DNA of 64,000 nt from Achromobacter kerstersii. GTDB lineage: Bacteria; Pseudomonadota; Gammaproteobacteria; Burkholderiales; Burkholderiaceae_B. Every line of letters starts with the position of its first letter. Position 1 is the stretch's first letter. A program made the translations under genes and the position numbers. Below the pieces are notes generated by a model. The model searched no databases and was not told where the DNA came from. It saw only the letters and a list, made by a program, of their open reading frames with translations. Location of the stretch: assembly GCF_902859595.1 (NCBI RefSeq), contig NZ_CADIJQ010000001.1, positions 1,116,001 to 1,180,000 on the forward strand, read 5' to 3'. Below are positions 10,694-19,417 of the stretch, piece after piece.

Positions 10694-11857
10694 TCAAGAT
10701 TCGCGACCACTGAGCAGCAGATCCTTGATGAAATTCATCTGTGCCTCGGCCATTACCAGTTCCTGTCGCAGCAATTGCATTTTATGCTCCGAATCGTGCA
10801 TTTCATTTTCGAGCCGTTTGATAATTTCTTTCGCTTCCCGAGAATTCTGCTTTGCCTCGTCCGCACTTTTTTGCGATGACAAAGCCTCCGCCGACAAGGA
10901 CGAAAGTTGCTTTTCAAGCGAAAGCTGAACTTGTTGCTGTTGCAACCTCTGACCGGCCAGCCTGCCAATCTCTGCCTCTAACTGAGTCTTCTCGCTAGTC
11001 AGGATGTCGATTCGAGCCTCATATTCAACGAGCTTCTGGCTTTCCGCCTCTCGAACCACCCCTGGTCCAGACTGCGCTTCGAGGTTGGAAGTCAACTCTG
11101 CATTGTTCTGACGCAGGACGCCAAGTTCGGATGTGTGCTTGCCAATAAGTTCGTTCGCGACACTCAACTCGGCCTGCACTCCCTGTACGGTGCTCTCCAA
11201 CTCACGCGCTAGGCGCCGCCAATCTCGAACAAAGAAGGCCCTTACGATGCCAGGTGTAGGCTCTTCACATTGGACTCGCTCCATAAAGCCTGCCCTGCTC
11301 AGCAGCTGCCTGCACGTCTCCAAGCGCATACCGTCCACGAACGGCCCAGTCTCGTCACTCGCTTTCAACGCCCTTACCTCAATGACGTCGAAATCCCGAA
11401 GCTCACCCTCCGAGCCCTTGAGTATGTCCGCAGCTGGAAAGCAATCGATCGTCATCCAATTAAACCGCCCTTGGCACCGATCTTGATGCTCTTGGATAAT
11501 GTCCACGAGAGATTGGGATTCGAGCAATTCGCTGTCGCGCGATTCCAAGTTACGCCATAGGAAACGCAGTTGCTCAGCGGGAACGAGAGAACTCTCCTTG
11601 GCGTTCGATGCGTGATAGAAGACGCTCTCTCCCGAATCGGGGGCCACGAGCACCCTTCGACAAATCCATTCCGAATTTCCATAGAGCTTCTTCTCCAGAT
11701 GGGCAAAAGGCTCCTGCGAAGCCTCAATGGCCAGCAAATGTGTGACATCGCTGGCAAGGCACCTTTCAAGATCTGTTCCCACTCCTGCACCGACGTAAAT
11801 CCAGCCAACTATTGGATGCGTCATCTGCAGCTGGTCGCGAACTTGTGAGAGTTCCAT
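10694..11857 (-). CDS. FkbM-like methyltransferase with long C-terminal coiled coil
   Basis: Counted from the ATG at 11857 the protein has 387 residues. Residues 1-212 look like a FkbM-type methyltransferase: GWIYVGAGVGTDLERC as SAM loop, LLAIEAS as the acidic strand, NWMTIDCF and DFDVIEV later. Residues 213-387 are almost entirely heptad-rich coiled coil with many Glu, Gln, Leu and Lys. Other possible starts are a GTG at 11869, with AGGGG five bases upstream, and a TTG at 11905. A methyltransferase joined to a long coil, next to an ABC exporter, recalls WbdD, which caps O9a chains and measures their length; that analogy is inference. It lies just after the sulfotransferase-like gene and overlaps the next gene if that uses its TTG. 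Confidence 0.65.
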   Translation of the reverse strand: MELSQVRDQLQMTHPIVGWIYVGAGVGTDLERCLASDVTHLLAIEASQEPFAHLEKKLYGNSEWICRRVLVAPDSGESVFYHASNAKESSLVPAEQLRFLWRNLESRDSELLESQSLVDIIQEHQDRCQGRFNWMTIDCFPAADILKGSEGELRDFDVIEVRALKASDETGPFVDGMRLETCRQLLSRAGFMERVQCEEPTPGIVRAFFVRDWRRLARELESTVQGVQAELSVANELIGKHTSELGVLRQNNAELTSNLEAQSGPGVVREAESQKLVEYEARIDILTSEKTQLEAEIGRLAGQRLQQQQVQLSLEKQLSSLSAEALSSQKSADEAKQNSREAKEIIKRLENEMHDSEHKMQLLRQELVMAEAQMNFIKDLLLSGRES

Positions 11858-11935
11858 CCTATTTCCCACTATCACCCCTAAAACTGATGCGATGTCCCAG
11901 CCCAAAACAAAGGCGCTTAAATTTCGAGCATGTGT

Positions 11936-13696
11936 TTATTTTTTTGTGGCACGCGAGGCCTCGAATTCCCGAACACTTCGCCGCATAGCCGCCGGCAGAC
12001 GAAACCAGCCAATTGGAGATCCAATGTTCTCTAGAAAGGCCTTACCTAAGCGATACGACAAGTGCTGTTTGGTCTTTTCCGCCTCGTGCGCATCACGATA
12101 CTGAGAGATTGCGGGCAACTTAATACTAGCGGAAGCTTTGCGCGCTCTTTTAAAATCTCGGGTCGTTTGAATCAAGGCCGCCGGCATAAAAATCCATCCG
12201 GTCAGTGATTTGGAAGAATGTAAAATCGTCGCACCCAACCTATAGGTCAGTTGCTGTTTAATCCGGTCAGCAGCGCCGTACAAAGGCGGATTTCTAAGAA
12301 TCTCTCTCTTCCTGAATTCCCGATTATCGCGATATAGCAGCTCAAGCTCTTCGTGCACTATCCTAAGCTGCGCGAACAACTGCTCATATTCCGACCTGAG
12401 TTCGGCTTTGTCTTTGTCTACCGCCTTCAAGCGTTCGTCGAACGCCCGCGCATTGGCGGCGGCCTCCACTTGAGCATTCACCAATTGAATATTTATGCGC
12501 TCGGACGCCAATTTCTCCGTGGCTGCCGCGGCAGATCGCCGCTCTAGATCTTCTTGCACGGTCAGCAGTTGACTCAGCAGTTCGTTTCGCTCTGCCAAAG
12601 CGTCACGATTCGCAGCCTCTGCTTGGCCATGGGCCACATGAAGCTCGTCCTTTATCGCGGCATTGACTAAGCTTAGGGAATTGATTTGTTCATTGAGGCC
12701 ACGATTCACGCCCTCAAGCAACTCCAGCTTTTGTATAGATGCTGCTTTTTCAGCCGCATTATTGGCCATGGACTCGGAGAGGGCCTGTTCCTTGTGCGCT
12801 AACGATTGCTCCAGTGACCGAAAGTCCAACCAAGCGGACAGAATCGGAAGCGAAGTTTGCTCCGAACGCCGCTCCGGCAACGTGGCAACGGATTGCAGGT
12901 CCTCATAAAGCTGACCGGCCTCTGGGAACTGCGCCACTAACTGTTCAGCCAAGAAATGCTTCAATGCGCCCTTTGACGTTAACGATTCGCAAGGGTTCTG
13001 CTCGTGATTCAAATCGCCGTATCGCGCGAGCCCCCCTATAGCAGAATCGGACCTGTCCCAACGGGCCGCATTTCGCGAGAAGTCACTGGCCTGATTCTCC
13101 AGGAGATACGCGGGCGGTTCGGCCAAAGGAGCATCCAAGCGCGTGCGCAGGTGTTGAAGGTACGTCTTAACGGACGACGTTGCTTCTTCCACATGTACGA
13201 GCACGCTGCGCTCGGGATTACGGTTGAAGAAATGCAGCATCTCCGAGTTGAAGGCGCGCCACCCCCGTAGGCGTTGATCCAGTACCTTAGGATCACCAAT
13301 ATGCGCGTCATTTTCGGCCGGAGTCAAAGCCGCCGCAGGCTTCGAATATATAAAGACAAACTTGAGAGCTGGATCCAGGCGTTTCCAGTAGTCAAGCAAA
13401 TGTATGGCATTCGAATCCGACCAACCCCAAAAATGTTGATCGATGTTGCCTAGCATCAAGTCTAAAACTAGACTCTGCCAAATCGGGCCGGGCTCCAATT
13501 GATTCAACGTGCCGGGCCCTAGCGTCAAAGCATCACTCGGAACGCCATGTGCCTTCAACAGGGTCGCACCCAACTCAGCGGGAGTAAAACCCTCTTTCCT
13601 AGATGGCAACGCACCAGCCATGCCGCACTCTCGCAGCAGATTTTCTATATCTAGGAGGGGAGTAGATGGATGGCCAACGATAATAATTTTATTCAT
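11936..13696 (-). CDS. sulfotransferase-like protein with coiled coil and two YRLG repeats
   Basis: A 586-residue protein. Residues 1-270 open with a KIIIVGHPST strand-loop and a KFVFIYSKP strand in the pattern of bacterial sulfotransferase-family proteins, though I see no classical PAPS-binding PKSGTT motif, so activity is uncertain. Residues about 293-465 form a coiled coil. The tail carries two copies of a 37-residue unit (480-516 and 543-579) with the pattern K-Q-x-L-x-Y-R-L-G, then GW and PAA, ending R-x-F. It is the first biosynthetic gene after the export genes, and a hairpin lies in the 174-base gap upstream. Function could be glycan sulfation or scaffolding; the annotation is tentative. 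Confidence 0.5.
   Translation of the reverse strand: MNKIIIVGHPSTPLLDIENLLRECGMAGALPSRKEGFTPAELGATLLKAHGVPSDALTLGPGTLNQLEPGPIWQSLVLDLMLGNIDQHFWGWSDSNAIHLLDYWKRLDPALKFVFIYSKPAAALTPAENDAHIGDPKVLDQRLRGWRAFNSEMLHFFNRNPERSVLVHVEEATSSVKTYLQHLRTRLDAPLAEPPAYLLENQASDFSRNAARWDRSDSAIGGLARYGDLNHEQNPCESLTSKGALKHFLAEQLVAQFPEAGQLYEDLQSVATLPERRSEQTSLPILSAWLDFRSLEQSLAHKEQALSESMANNAAEKAASIQKLELLEGVNRGLNEQINSLSLVNAAIKDELHVAHGQAEAANRDALAERNELLSQLLTVQEDLERRSAAAATEKLASERINIQLVNAQVEAAANARAFDERLKAVDKDKAELRSEYEQLFAQLRIVHEELELLYRDNREFRKREILRNPPLYGAADRIKQQLTYRLGATILHSSKSLTGWIFMPAALIQTTRDFKRARKASASIKLPAISQYRDAHEAEKTKQHLSYRLGKAFLENIGSPIGWFRLPAAMRRSVREFEASRATKK
11960..12259 (-). repeat. two-copy YRLG motif repeat inside the sulfotransferase-like gene
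   Basis: Codons 480-516 (12149-12259) and 543-579 (11960-12070) encode two related 37-residue units, separated by 26 residues. Shared positions are L-x-YRLG, a later GW, PAA and an R-x-F end. The DNA copies have diverged, so this is an old protein-level duplication. Confidence 0.7.
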
Positions 13697-13779
13697 GATG
13701 CTTGAAAATCCGTATTGGCCGCCTCTAGATTATTATTGCAAGTCCCGGACGAATAACTTTTATGCATTGCCCGCCAATT

Positions 13780-13832
13780 AAGCAGGAAACGCCGTGAACT
13801 GTTCCGCATTCTGCAAACCCGGTTTCCTGCTT
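13780..13832 (-). promoter_or_regulatory. 11-bp perfect inverted repeat between kpsT and the biosynthetic genes
   Basis: AAGCAGGAAAC (13780-13790) pairs perfectly with GTTTCCTGCTT (13822-13832) around a 31-base loop. On the minus-strand transcript it lies just after kpsT and about 85 bases before the next start. There is no T-run after it, so it may be an attenuator, a processing site or a protein-binding leader rather than a plain terminator. Confidence 0.5.
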
Positions 13833-13870
13833 CACCCGAATATCTTCCTGCCATGAAGTGACTCTGCCCC

Positions 13871-14527
13871 CTACAGCGACGTATAAGCAGCAATCCCCTC
13901 TTCCACATCATCGAACCGTTGGATCTTGCCATTATTCAATAGCAACACCATGTCGCAAAAAGATCGGACTTGGCTCATCCCGTGCGTGACTAGCAGGATG
14001 TTCGCCTTGCCGACGCGTTGCTCAAATGCTTCAGTTGCCTTTTTCTTGAAGTGCGTATCACCAACCGACATGGCTTCATCAACGAGATAGTAATCGAAGT
14101 CAAAGGCGAAACTAAGGCCGAATGCGACTCGACCACGCATGCCCGAAGAGTAAGTGTTCACCGGCTGATCGAAATACTCGCCAATTTCCGCAAATTCCTC
14201 TACGTAATTAACAACCTCTTTCATTCGTTCGCCCTCCGCGCCATAGACCCGGGCGACGAATTTGACGTTCTGTCTTCCCGTCATTGAGCCCTGGAATCCG
14301 CCACTCAAACCAACGGGCCACGAAATCGTCTTTCCAGAGATAATCTTCCCCGAATCCGGAGTGTCTTGACCGCCCAGCAACCGCATCAAGGTAGATTTTC
14401 CGGCACCATTTCGACCAATAATCGCGACATTTCGATTTGAAGGGATTTCGAAGGACAGATCGCGAAAGATGTATTTCCGCCCATGGTTCGTGCGATATGA
14501 CTTAGTAATAGAACGAAGTTCGATCAT
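13871..14527 (-). CDS. kpsT: capsule polysaccharide ABC transporter ATPase (KpsT/CtrD/BexA type)
   Basis: A 218-residue ATPase, the usual length for KpsT. It has Walker A GRNGAGKST, an ABC signature YSSGMRGRVAFG and a Walker B YYLVDE, and lacks the C-terminal carbohydrate-binding extension found on Wzt-type O-antigen ATPases. It drives export of the finished polymer through KpsM. The start ATG overlaps the kpsM stop by four bases; longer in-frame starts would read backwards into kpsM and add non-family residues. It is the last gene of the export set, followed by a 174-base gap with a hairpin. Confidence 0.92.
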   Translation of the reverse strand: MIELRSITKSYRTNHGRKYIFRDLSFEIPSNRNVAIIGRNGAGKSTLMRLLGGQDTPDSGKIISGKTISWPVGLSGGFQGSMTGRQNVKFVARVYGAEGERMKEVVNYVEEFAEIGEYFDQPVNTYSSGMRGRVAFGLSFAFDFDYYLVDEAMSVGDTHFKKKATEAFEQRVGKANILLVTHGMSQVRSFCDMVLLLNNGKIQRFDDVEEGIAAYTSL

Positions 14528-15309
14528 ATTGCCACCAACTGCTCGCGGCGAACTCGGTAAAGCACCACGCCAACGAATAGGGTCACCAATGAGACCGCAG
14601 CGGCATACCCGATGCTTATGCCGTTGACTTTCGGATATTGAAGAAACGTGGCTTCTCGAATCCCGTCGATGAGATGAAGAAAAGGATTCCACCACATCCA
14701 TTCTCTGAAATGGGGAGGTACAAACCAAATGGGAAGAACGACCCCGGACACAAAATAAAGCGGCATGAACAAAAGCCTGATGAACCCCTTCAATTCAGGC
14801 ATCGCTTCGCCAATGACGCAGAATACCAATGCCAAGCCAATCGAAAAAGCAATGCCTAAGGACATCACCATAATCCACTTCAAGGGATCATGGATGGCAA
14901 CGTCATACCCGCCCCAGAATCCCAGTGCAAAAATTATCGCCACGTAGACGCAGGCCATCAAGGCGCACTCCACAATCGTGCGCGCCAGAATCGTATCTAT
15001 AGGCTTTATCTGCCGATAAGCGAACAGAGCTTTATTAGCCGAAATCGATTCCATGCCTTTCATGATAATGTTTCTGAAAAGCAGGTAAGGAATAAGCCCG
15101 GTGATCAAGAACATGGGAAAAGGCGGACCATATTGGAACTGACCGCGCATCAATGAAAAAATCGCAGTTAACGCAACGATGTGCGCCAACGGTTCAAATA
15201 TGAACCAAAATGCGCCCAGGCGGTCCGCACCGAATCGCCCCCGGACCTCTCGGACGACGAGGGCGAACAGCACCGCCTTAATTATGGTTAACGAATTTCT
15301 TTTCTTCAT
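14524..15309 (-). CDS. kpsM: capsule polysaccharide ABC transporter permease (KpsM/CtrC/BexB type)
   Basis: A 261-residue inner-membrane protein with about six membrane segments. The N-terminal block VVREVRGRFGADRLGAFWFIFEP is the hallmark of KpsM/BexB permeases, and a PI-rich loop (MPLYFVSGVVLPIWFVPP) precedes the last segments. It forms the channel half of the exporter with KpsT and lies 36 bases after the outer-membrane lipoprotein gene. The lack of a Wzt-type partner favours a capsule rather than an O-antigen role. Confidence 0.92.
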   Translation of the reverse strand: MKKRNSLTIIKAVLFALVVREVRGRFGADRLGAFWFIFEPLAHIVALTAIFSLMRGQFQYGPPFPMFLITGLIPYLLFRNIIMKGMESISANKALFAYRQIKPIDTILARTIVECALMACVYVAIIFALGFWGGYDVAIHDPLKWIMVMSLGIAFSIGLALVFCVIGEAMPELKGFIRLLFMPLYFVSGVVLPIWFVPPHFREWMWWNPFLHLIDGIREATFLQYPKVNGISIGYAAAVSLVTLFVGVVLYRVRREQLVAI

Positions 15310-15345
15310 TGCATTCAGCAGAAAATGGGCGAGACGGAGGCGACA

Positions 15346-16455
15346 CTATTGATCAAAGGTCTCAATCGTCCGCCCCAGCACCAGCACCTGAACGATTGGT
15401 GAAATAATCTTCTGCAATTCATACACGACTGCATTCGTCACGTAGATCGCATCTTCGGGCTGCACCAGGAACTGGCGGGCCAAAAACATAGCTGCCGGTT
15501 CTTTCATATTCAGACGGAACACCTCCGCCATTGACTTGACCTCGCCCGTAGTCGCATCAGTCTGATCCACCAACCGGAAGATGAAGACGCCCGCTGCGTC
15601 GGCCTTACCTTCATTCAACCCCTTGACGGTGCCGAGAACCTCAAGAAGGCTCGCATTATTTGACGGCAAGTCATGCAATCCCGGCAGCCCGACCGCCCCC
15701 ATAGCGACGAATCGTTGCCGCGCCCGCTCGAGAATCACCTCCGCCCCGGGCGGAACGATTTGATTCTTCCCCGAAAGCAGGTCCTGATAATTGAACTGGT
15801 AAGACTGCTTTCCGGTCCGAACTACAACCCGAATTAAATGAGGTTCCAATAATGGCCCACCCGCGCGATTGATCGCGTCCAGTAAAGTCAAGGGGCCTTG
15901 CAACGCAGAGAACCTACCAGGACTTTTCACCGCACCCGCCACTAGCACGGATCCAGATAAATCGCCGGTTAAGCCGACCTGTACTTGCACATCAGTCGTG
16001 ATTCCTTTCAGCCTTTTTCTGATTAGGGCTTCAAGCTCGCTCAACGTCATATCAGCGACGACCTGGCGACCCACGTAAGGCAGCGATATCGTGCCCTTGC
16101 TATCCACGCGGACACTATCAAATACCGTGCCGCCCAAGGCAAGGGGCGCAAAAACCGCACCTTCGATGGCACTATCTGCAATCATCACCCGAATGACGTC
16201 TCCGGGCACCAGTTTCACTTCCGGAACGCTTGGCATTGCAACTGAAACACCGGGGGCCTGCTCGCGAGGCCGCATATACGGCGCAATAGTTTGAGCACTC
16301 AGTTCAATCAGCTTGTAATCCTGCGACTCGTCATTGCTGACGACCGCATTGCGCGAAGGGCCGGCCGCCGACAATAGGCTGCCGCAACCCGTCAGTAACA
16401 GCGGCACACATAAAACTGCAAGCCGACATGCAGATTGGGGAATTATCGATTTCAT
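15346..16455 (-). CDS. outer-membrane polysaccharide export lipoprotein (BexD/CtrA/Wza family)
   Basis: A 369-residue precursor with a lipoprotein signal: hydrophobic core then LTGC, so lipidation is expected at Cys24. The poly-export domain follows (PEVKLVPGDVIRVMI, then GTISLPYVGRQVVADMTLSELEALI), and then SLBB-type repeats with VLVAGAVKSPGRFSALQGPLTLLDAINRAGG. Such proteins form the multimeric outer-membrane pore that works with KpsE-like proteins. It sits 18 bases downstream of the kpsE-like gene and upstream of kpsM, the order found in ctrABCD-type and bex-type operons apart from the swap of the first two genes. Confidence 0.9.
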   Translation of the reverse strand: MKSIIPQSACRLAVLCVPLLLTGCGSLLSAAGPSRNAVVSNDESQDYKLIELSAQTIAPYMRPREQAPGVSVAMPSVPEVKLVPGDVIRVMIADSAIEGAVFAPLALGGTVFDSVRVDSKGTISLPYVGRQVVADMTLSELEALIRKRLKGITTDVQVQVGLTGDLSGSVLVAGAVKSPGRFSALQGPLTLLDAINRAGGPLLEPHLIRVVVRTGKQSYQFNYQDLLSGKNQIVPPGAEVILERARQRFVAMGAVGLPGLHDLPSNNASLLEVLGTVKGLNEGKADAAGVFIFRLVDQTDATTGEVKSMAEVFRLNMKEPAAMFLARQFLVQPEDAIYVTNAVVYELQKIISPIVQVLVLGRTIETFDQ

Positions 16456-16473
16456 GGATTTAGAAGCGCAGTT

Positions 16474-17580
16474 TCAATCACGATGGTCTTCGATCGTAGC
16501 GATGACGAAGCGGGCAATGCCATAGAACAAAAGCAGTCCAATGAAGAGAGTGATCAGGTTATAGATACGCTCGGGATAAATGGCCTTGTCAGGGGCATTA
16601 GGGGAAACGACCGTAACCAGGCTGCGCAACTTCTTGCTGGCTTCAATTCTTGTGGACTCCACTGAGCTGACCGCATACTTATAAGCCTCTTCAGCGATAA
16701 CCGCATCAATCGTCAAATTCCGGTACTGCGCCGCCACGACATTAAGCTTGTCGCCGCCCTTTTCAGACAACAGACGATTTGACTCCGACTTCAACTGCGT
16801 TTCCAGGGCGCGTATTCGGTTCCTTTGCTGGCGGACCTGAGGGGTATTACTGTCGAGGGTGGCCAGCAGACCATTCAACGCGGTGCGCTCCTTAGTAAGG
16901 CTAGCCTCCAACTCCACGATAACGCCAGCCCTGGCTTTTGCTGTCGCTTCAGCGTCAAGCAGGTTGCTTTCGTTTTGGAAAGTCAACATTGCGTCGCGCC
17001 TCTCTTCATACGTCTTACGTGCGCTAGCGAGCTCGCTTTGCGCAAACGCCATCTGATCACGTGCCATCCGGTGGGAGAGTTCATTCACGAAGCGTTCGCT
17101 TTCGCCAAGCATGACTTTAAGAGTTTGCTCGGCAAACGCAGAGTCAAACGCCTGCACATTTACGCCCAACAGCCCTGTCTGTTCGTCGAACACTGTCGTC
17201 ACAACGCGCCTATAAAACTTCAGCAAATCCTCTTGCGGCGAATCCGCGGGCAACCAATAAAGCGGGTCCCGCCACCGTCCCGCATAATGCAGGGACCAGT
17301 TTAATTCGCGCTCGAGCACATTCAACATATCTTGCGAAACAACAAATTCGCGAAGATACAAGGTTTCTTCTCGCGAAGTCGGATTCAAACCGGTAAGCAT
17401 TACGGCCAACCCCGGAATCTGCGGCGCCTCGTTATTACCCACTTGGCGAACAGCGACCTGTGCCCCGCTAACATAGCGATCTAACGCAAAGAAACTGTAA
17501 TAAACAACCGCAGCCAACATCGGAATGGCGACAAGCCACACCATAAGATGCTTGGACTTGAATTTATCGAAATTTATCAT
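16474..17580 (-). CDS. kpsE: capsule export inner-membrane protein (KpsE/CtrB/BexC family)
   Basis: A 368-residue polysaccharide co-polymerase-type protein. It has an N-terminal membrane segment (LMVWLVAIPMLAAVVYY), a large periplasmic region with heptad-rich helices (about 170-270) and a C-terminal membrane segment (YNLITLFIGLLLFYGIARF). It bridges the KpsMT transporter and the outer-membrane pore. It is the first gene of the export operon: 211 AT-rich bases separate it from the LTA-synthase-like gene, and its leader contains an inverted repeat (CGAATGC/GCATTCG, 17602-17627). Confidence 0.9.
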   Translation of the reverse strand: MINFDKFKSKHLMVWLVAIPMLAAVVYYSFFALDRYVSGAQVAVRQVGNNEAPQIPGLAVMLTGLNPTSREETLYLREFVVSQDMLNVLERELNWSLHYAGRWRDPLYWLPADSPQEDLLKFYRRVVTTVFDEQTGLLGVNVQAFDSAFAEQTLKVMLGESERFVNELSHRMARDQMAFAQSELASARKTYEERRDAMLTFQNESNLLDAEATAKARAGVIVELEASLTKERTALNGLLATLDSNTPQVRQQRNRIRALETQLKSESNRLLSEKGGDKLNVVAAQYRNLTIDAVIAEEAYKYAVSSVESTRIEASKKLRSLVTVVSPNAPDKAIYPERIYNLITLFIGLLLFYGIARFVIATIEDHRD

Positions 17581-17601
17581 TTTACATTTTGTGATCTATA
17601 T

Positions 17602-17627
17602 CGAATGCTGAACTGTTACGGCATTCG
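17602..17627. promoter_or_regulatory. leader inverted repeat upstream of the capsule export operon
   Basis: CGAATGC at 17602-17608 and GCATTCG at 17621-17627 form a 7-bp inverted repeat about 20 bases before the kpsE start. The loop TGAACTGTTACG recurs nearly unchanged at 13795-13806 in the leader of the sulfotransferase-like gene. It could be a protein operator or an RNA hairpin affecting kpsE translation. Confidence 0.35.
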
Positions 17628-17791
17628 TTCGACTGTCAGCTTTTTCTTTACGTTTTTACATAGAAGGAGCCGCAGCATTGTACTAGCATTGGCGCAGGGA
17701 TCTGTTACGTTCAATATCAAATTTAAGACAAATTATTTACACACGCCATTCTGTGCGAGGCTATTGAAACTTGATGTAACACAGCAACCGA

Positions 17792-19417
17792 CTAACGCCG
17801 AGGTGCAATCGGGTTATACAGCTGCGCGGCCGTTAAAAACGCAATCGCAAGATCTGCAATGTCGCACGATTTCGCTCTGATATTGATATCCGAAATATTA
17901 ATTGCCGCATCGGAGCGCCACAGCAGATAATCGGAGTCTCCTACTGGCGCACCGAGCTGCCGATAAACGCCGGTCATGATCGGCACATGGTCACCATATA
18001 TACATAACGACGACGGGCGTTCGCGGCTCTTCAACGCATCTCTAAGCATGCCGAACATCGCATCGGCATTTCGTAAATGCCGTGCGTAGGTCACGAGATC
18101 GTCGCAATCGCCCGGAAGCTGGCACTTTAATAATTCTCTCCTGTCGCGGTCCGAAACCGTTTCCCAATGAAGGGGCCCATGATTTTCCATCGTGATTACA
18201 TGGATATAAACAGGAGCATCGTTCTCGCGGGGCAACATTTGAGCCACTTTTTCCGCCAAAGCTCGGTCGCCGACATACGGACCATCCCTGGTGACATCAT
18301 CAAAGGCTTCAATACCAATGAATTCGTCGAAACCCATCCGTGGCAAGACCACATCGCGCCGATAAAAGCTGCGATGGTACGGATGTACACAAACAGTCCG
18401 ATACCCTAATCTTTTGAGATAAGAGGCAAGCGTTGGAAACCCATTCCGAGCAAGAAAACGATAGGGATTATATTGATGTACACCCAATACCTTGCCGGAA
18501 ATTCCTGAAAGAAAACTGAATTCCGTGCGTACTGTATTTGCGCCCCAAGCCGCGACAGTCAGGCTTCCGTGTCGAACTGACTCGCTTTTGATCAAGTCAA
18601 AATTTTTCAGCACCTCCGGCTTCAATGCCGAATAGTAGCGTCGAGCGTCAAAGAAGGACTCGCTTTGAACAACAACCAAATCCGGCGGCGCCGACGCGGG
18701 AAGTCCCTGCGGAGCTTCTAGCCTCGCGAACGGCGCTAGCTGGTGCAGCTCATGGGGCGATTGGCGCTCCGCGTGTGCATAAGTCCACAGAGCAGCCACG
18801 AGTCCAAAGGAACGCAAATCGTCCGAGGCTTCGTAAATCGGCCTGCAATGGCGCCCAGCACAAGATGCCAGAAGTAGCCCGGACGCAGCTAATGCCGCCG
18901 TATGTAAATAGAACGGCATCAACGGCGCGACGGGATCGAATAAATGGGCCTGCTGTGCAGGCCCATACAACGCTAGCCATATGCCCGCACCCGCAGTCAT
19001 GGATCCTTCCAAGGCAAGCCCTGCCCATAAGGCAATGCCGTATCCGCCTCCAGCAACCAATGTGTTCAGCGCACCGAAGAATGGTAAGTACAACCGGGGA
19101 TGTCGAATTGCATCAACGAAGTATTCGAAATCTGGATAAATAAATGGCTCTCTCAATGTGCGATATTTGGCGTTGCTGACCAAAATGATAAGGAGCTCAA
19201 TCACAAGCACATTCGCCACGCCGAAGTATGGGCGCCGAAATAGTGCCAATTCGAAAGCGAATAGCATTGTCCACACACCGACATGCACGCCAACAGAAGC
19301 CAATGGTCGACGCCAAGGCACTAGCGGCCTAGGTAAAAGCAGCCCCTCCAATGCCAGTGAAAGCACCAGCCCTGCCAGGTAAGGCGGCAACAGGGGTATC
19401 CAATAGCCTTCAATCAC
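17792..19417 (-). CDS. LTA-synthase/sulfatase-family membrane phosphotransferase
   Basis: A 541-residue protein with about five membrane segments in the first 190 residues and a periplasmic alkaline-phosphatase-superfamily domain behind them. The metal and nucleophile motifs are visible: QSESF, the threonine block GANTVRTEFSFLSG, ENHGPLHW and IYGDHVPI. Such enzymes move phosphoglycerol or phosphoethanolamine from phospholipid to glycans. Its position directly upstream of the capsule export genes suggests decoration of this capsule, or of another periplasmic glycan. It overlaps the 3' end of the SDR gene by eight bases, so the two are probably co-transcribed. Confidence 0.8.
   Translation of the reverse strand: MIEGYWIPLLPPYLAGLVLSLALEGLLLPRPLVPWRRPLASVGVHVGVWTMLFAFELALFRRPYFGVANVLVIELLIILVSNAKYRTLREPFIYPDFEYFVDAIRHPRLYLPFFGALNTLVAGGGYGIALWAGLALEGSMTAGAGIWLALYGPAQQAHLFDPVAPLMPFYLHTAALAASGLLLASCAGRHCRPIYEASDDLRSFGLVAALWTYAHAERQSPHELHQLAPFARLEAPQGLPASAPPDLVVVQSESFFDARRYYSALKPEVLKNFDLIKSESVRHGSLTVAAWGANTVRTEFSFLSGISGKVLGVHQYNPYRFLARNGFPTLASYLKRLGYRTVCVHPYHRSFYRRDVVLPRMGFDEFIGIEAFDDVTRDGPYVGDRALAEKVAQMLPRENDAPVYIHVITMENHGPLHWETVSDRDRRELLKCQLPGDCDDLVTYARHLRNADAMFGMLRDALKSRERPSSLCIYGDHVPIMTGVYRQLGAPVGDSDYLLWRSDAAINISDINIRAKSCDIADLAIAFLTAAQLYNPIAPRR

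Noticed and set aside
13871..14728. A longer N-terminus for KpsT beginning inside kpsM.
   Set aside because: The added residues do not resemble the family, and the four-base overlap start gives the standard length.
17581..17791. JUMPStart/ops element for RfaH upstream of the capsule export operon.
   Set aside because: No GGCGGTAG sequence found on the transcribed strand in the leader.
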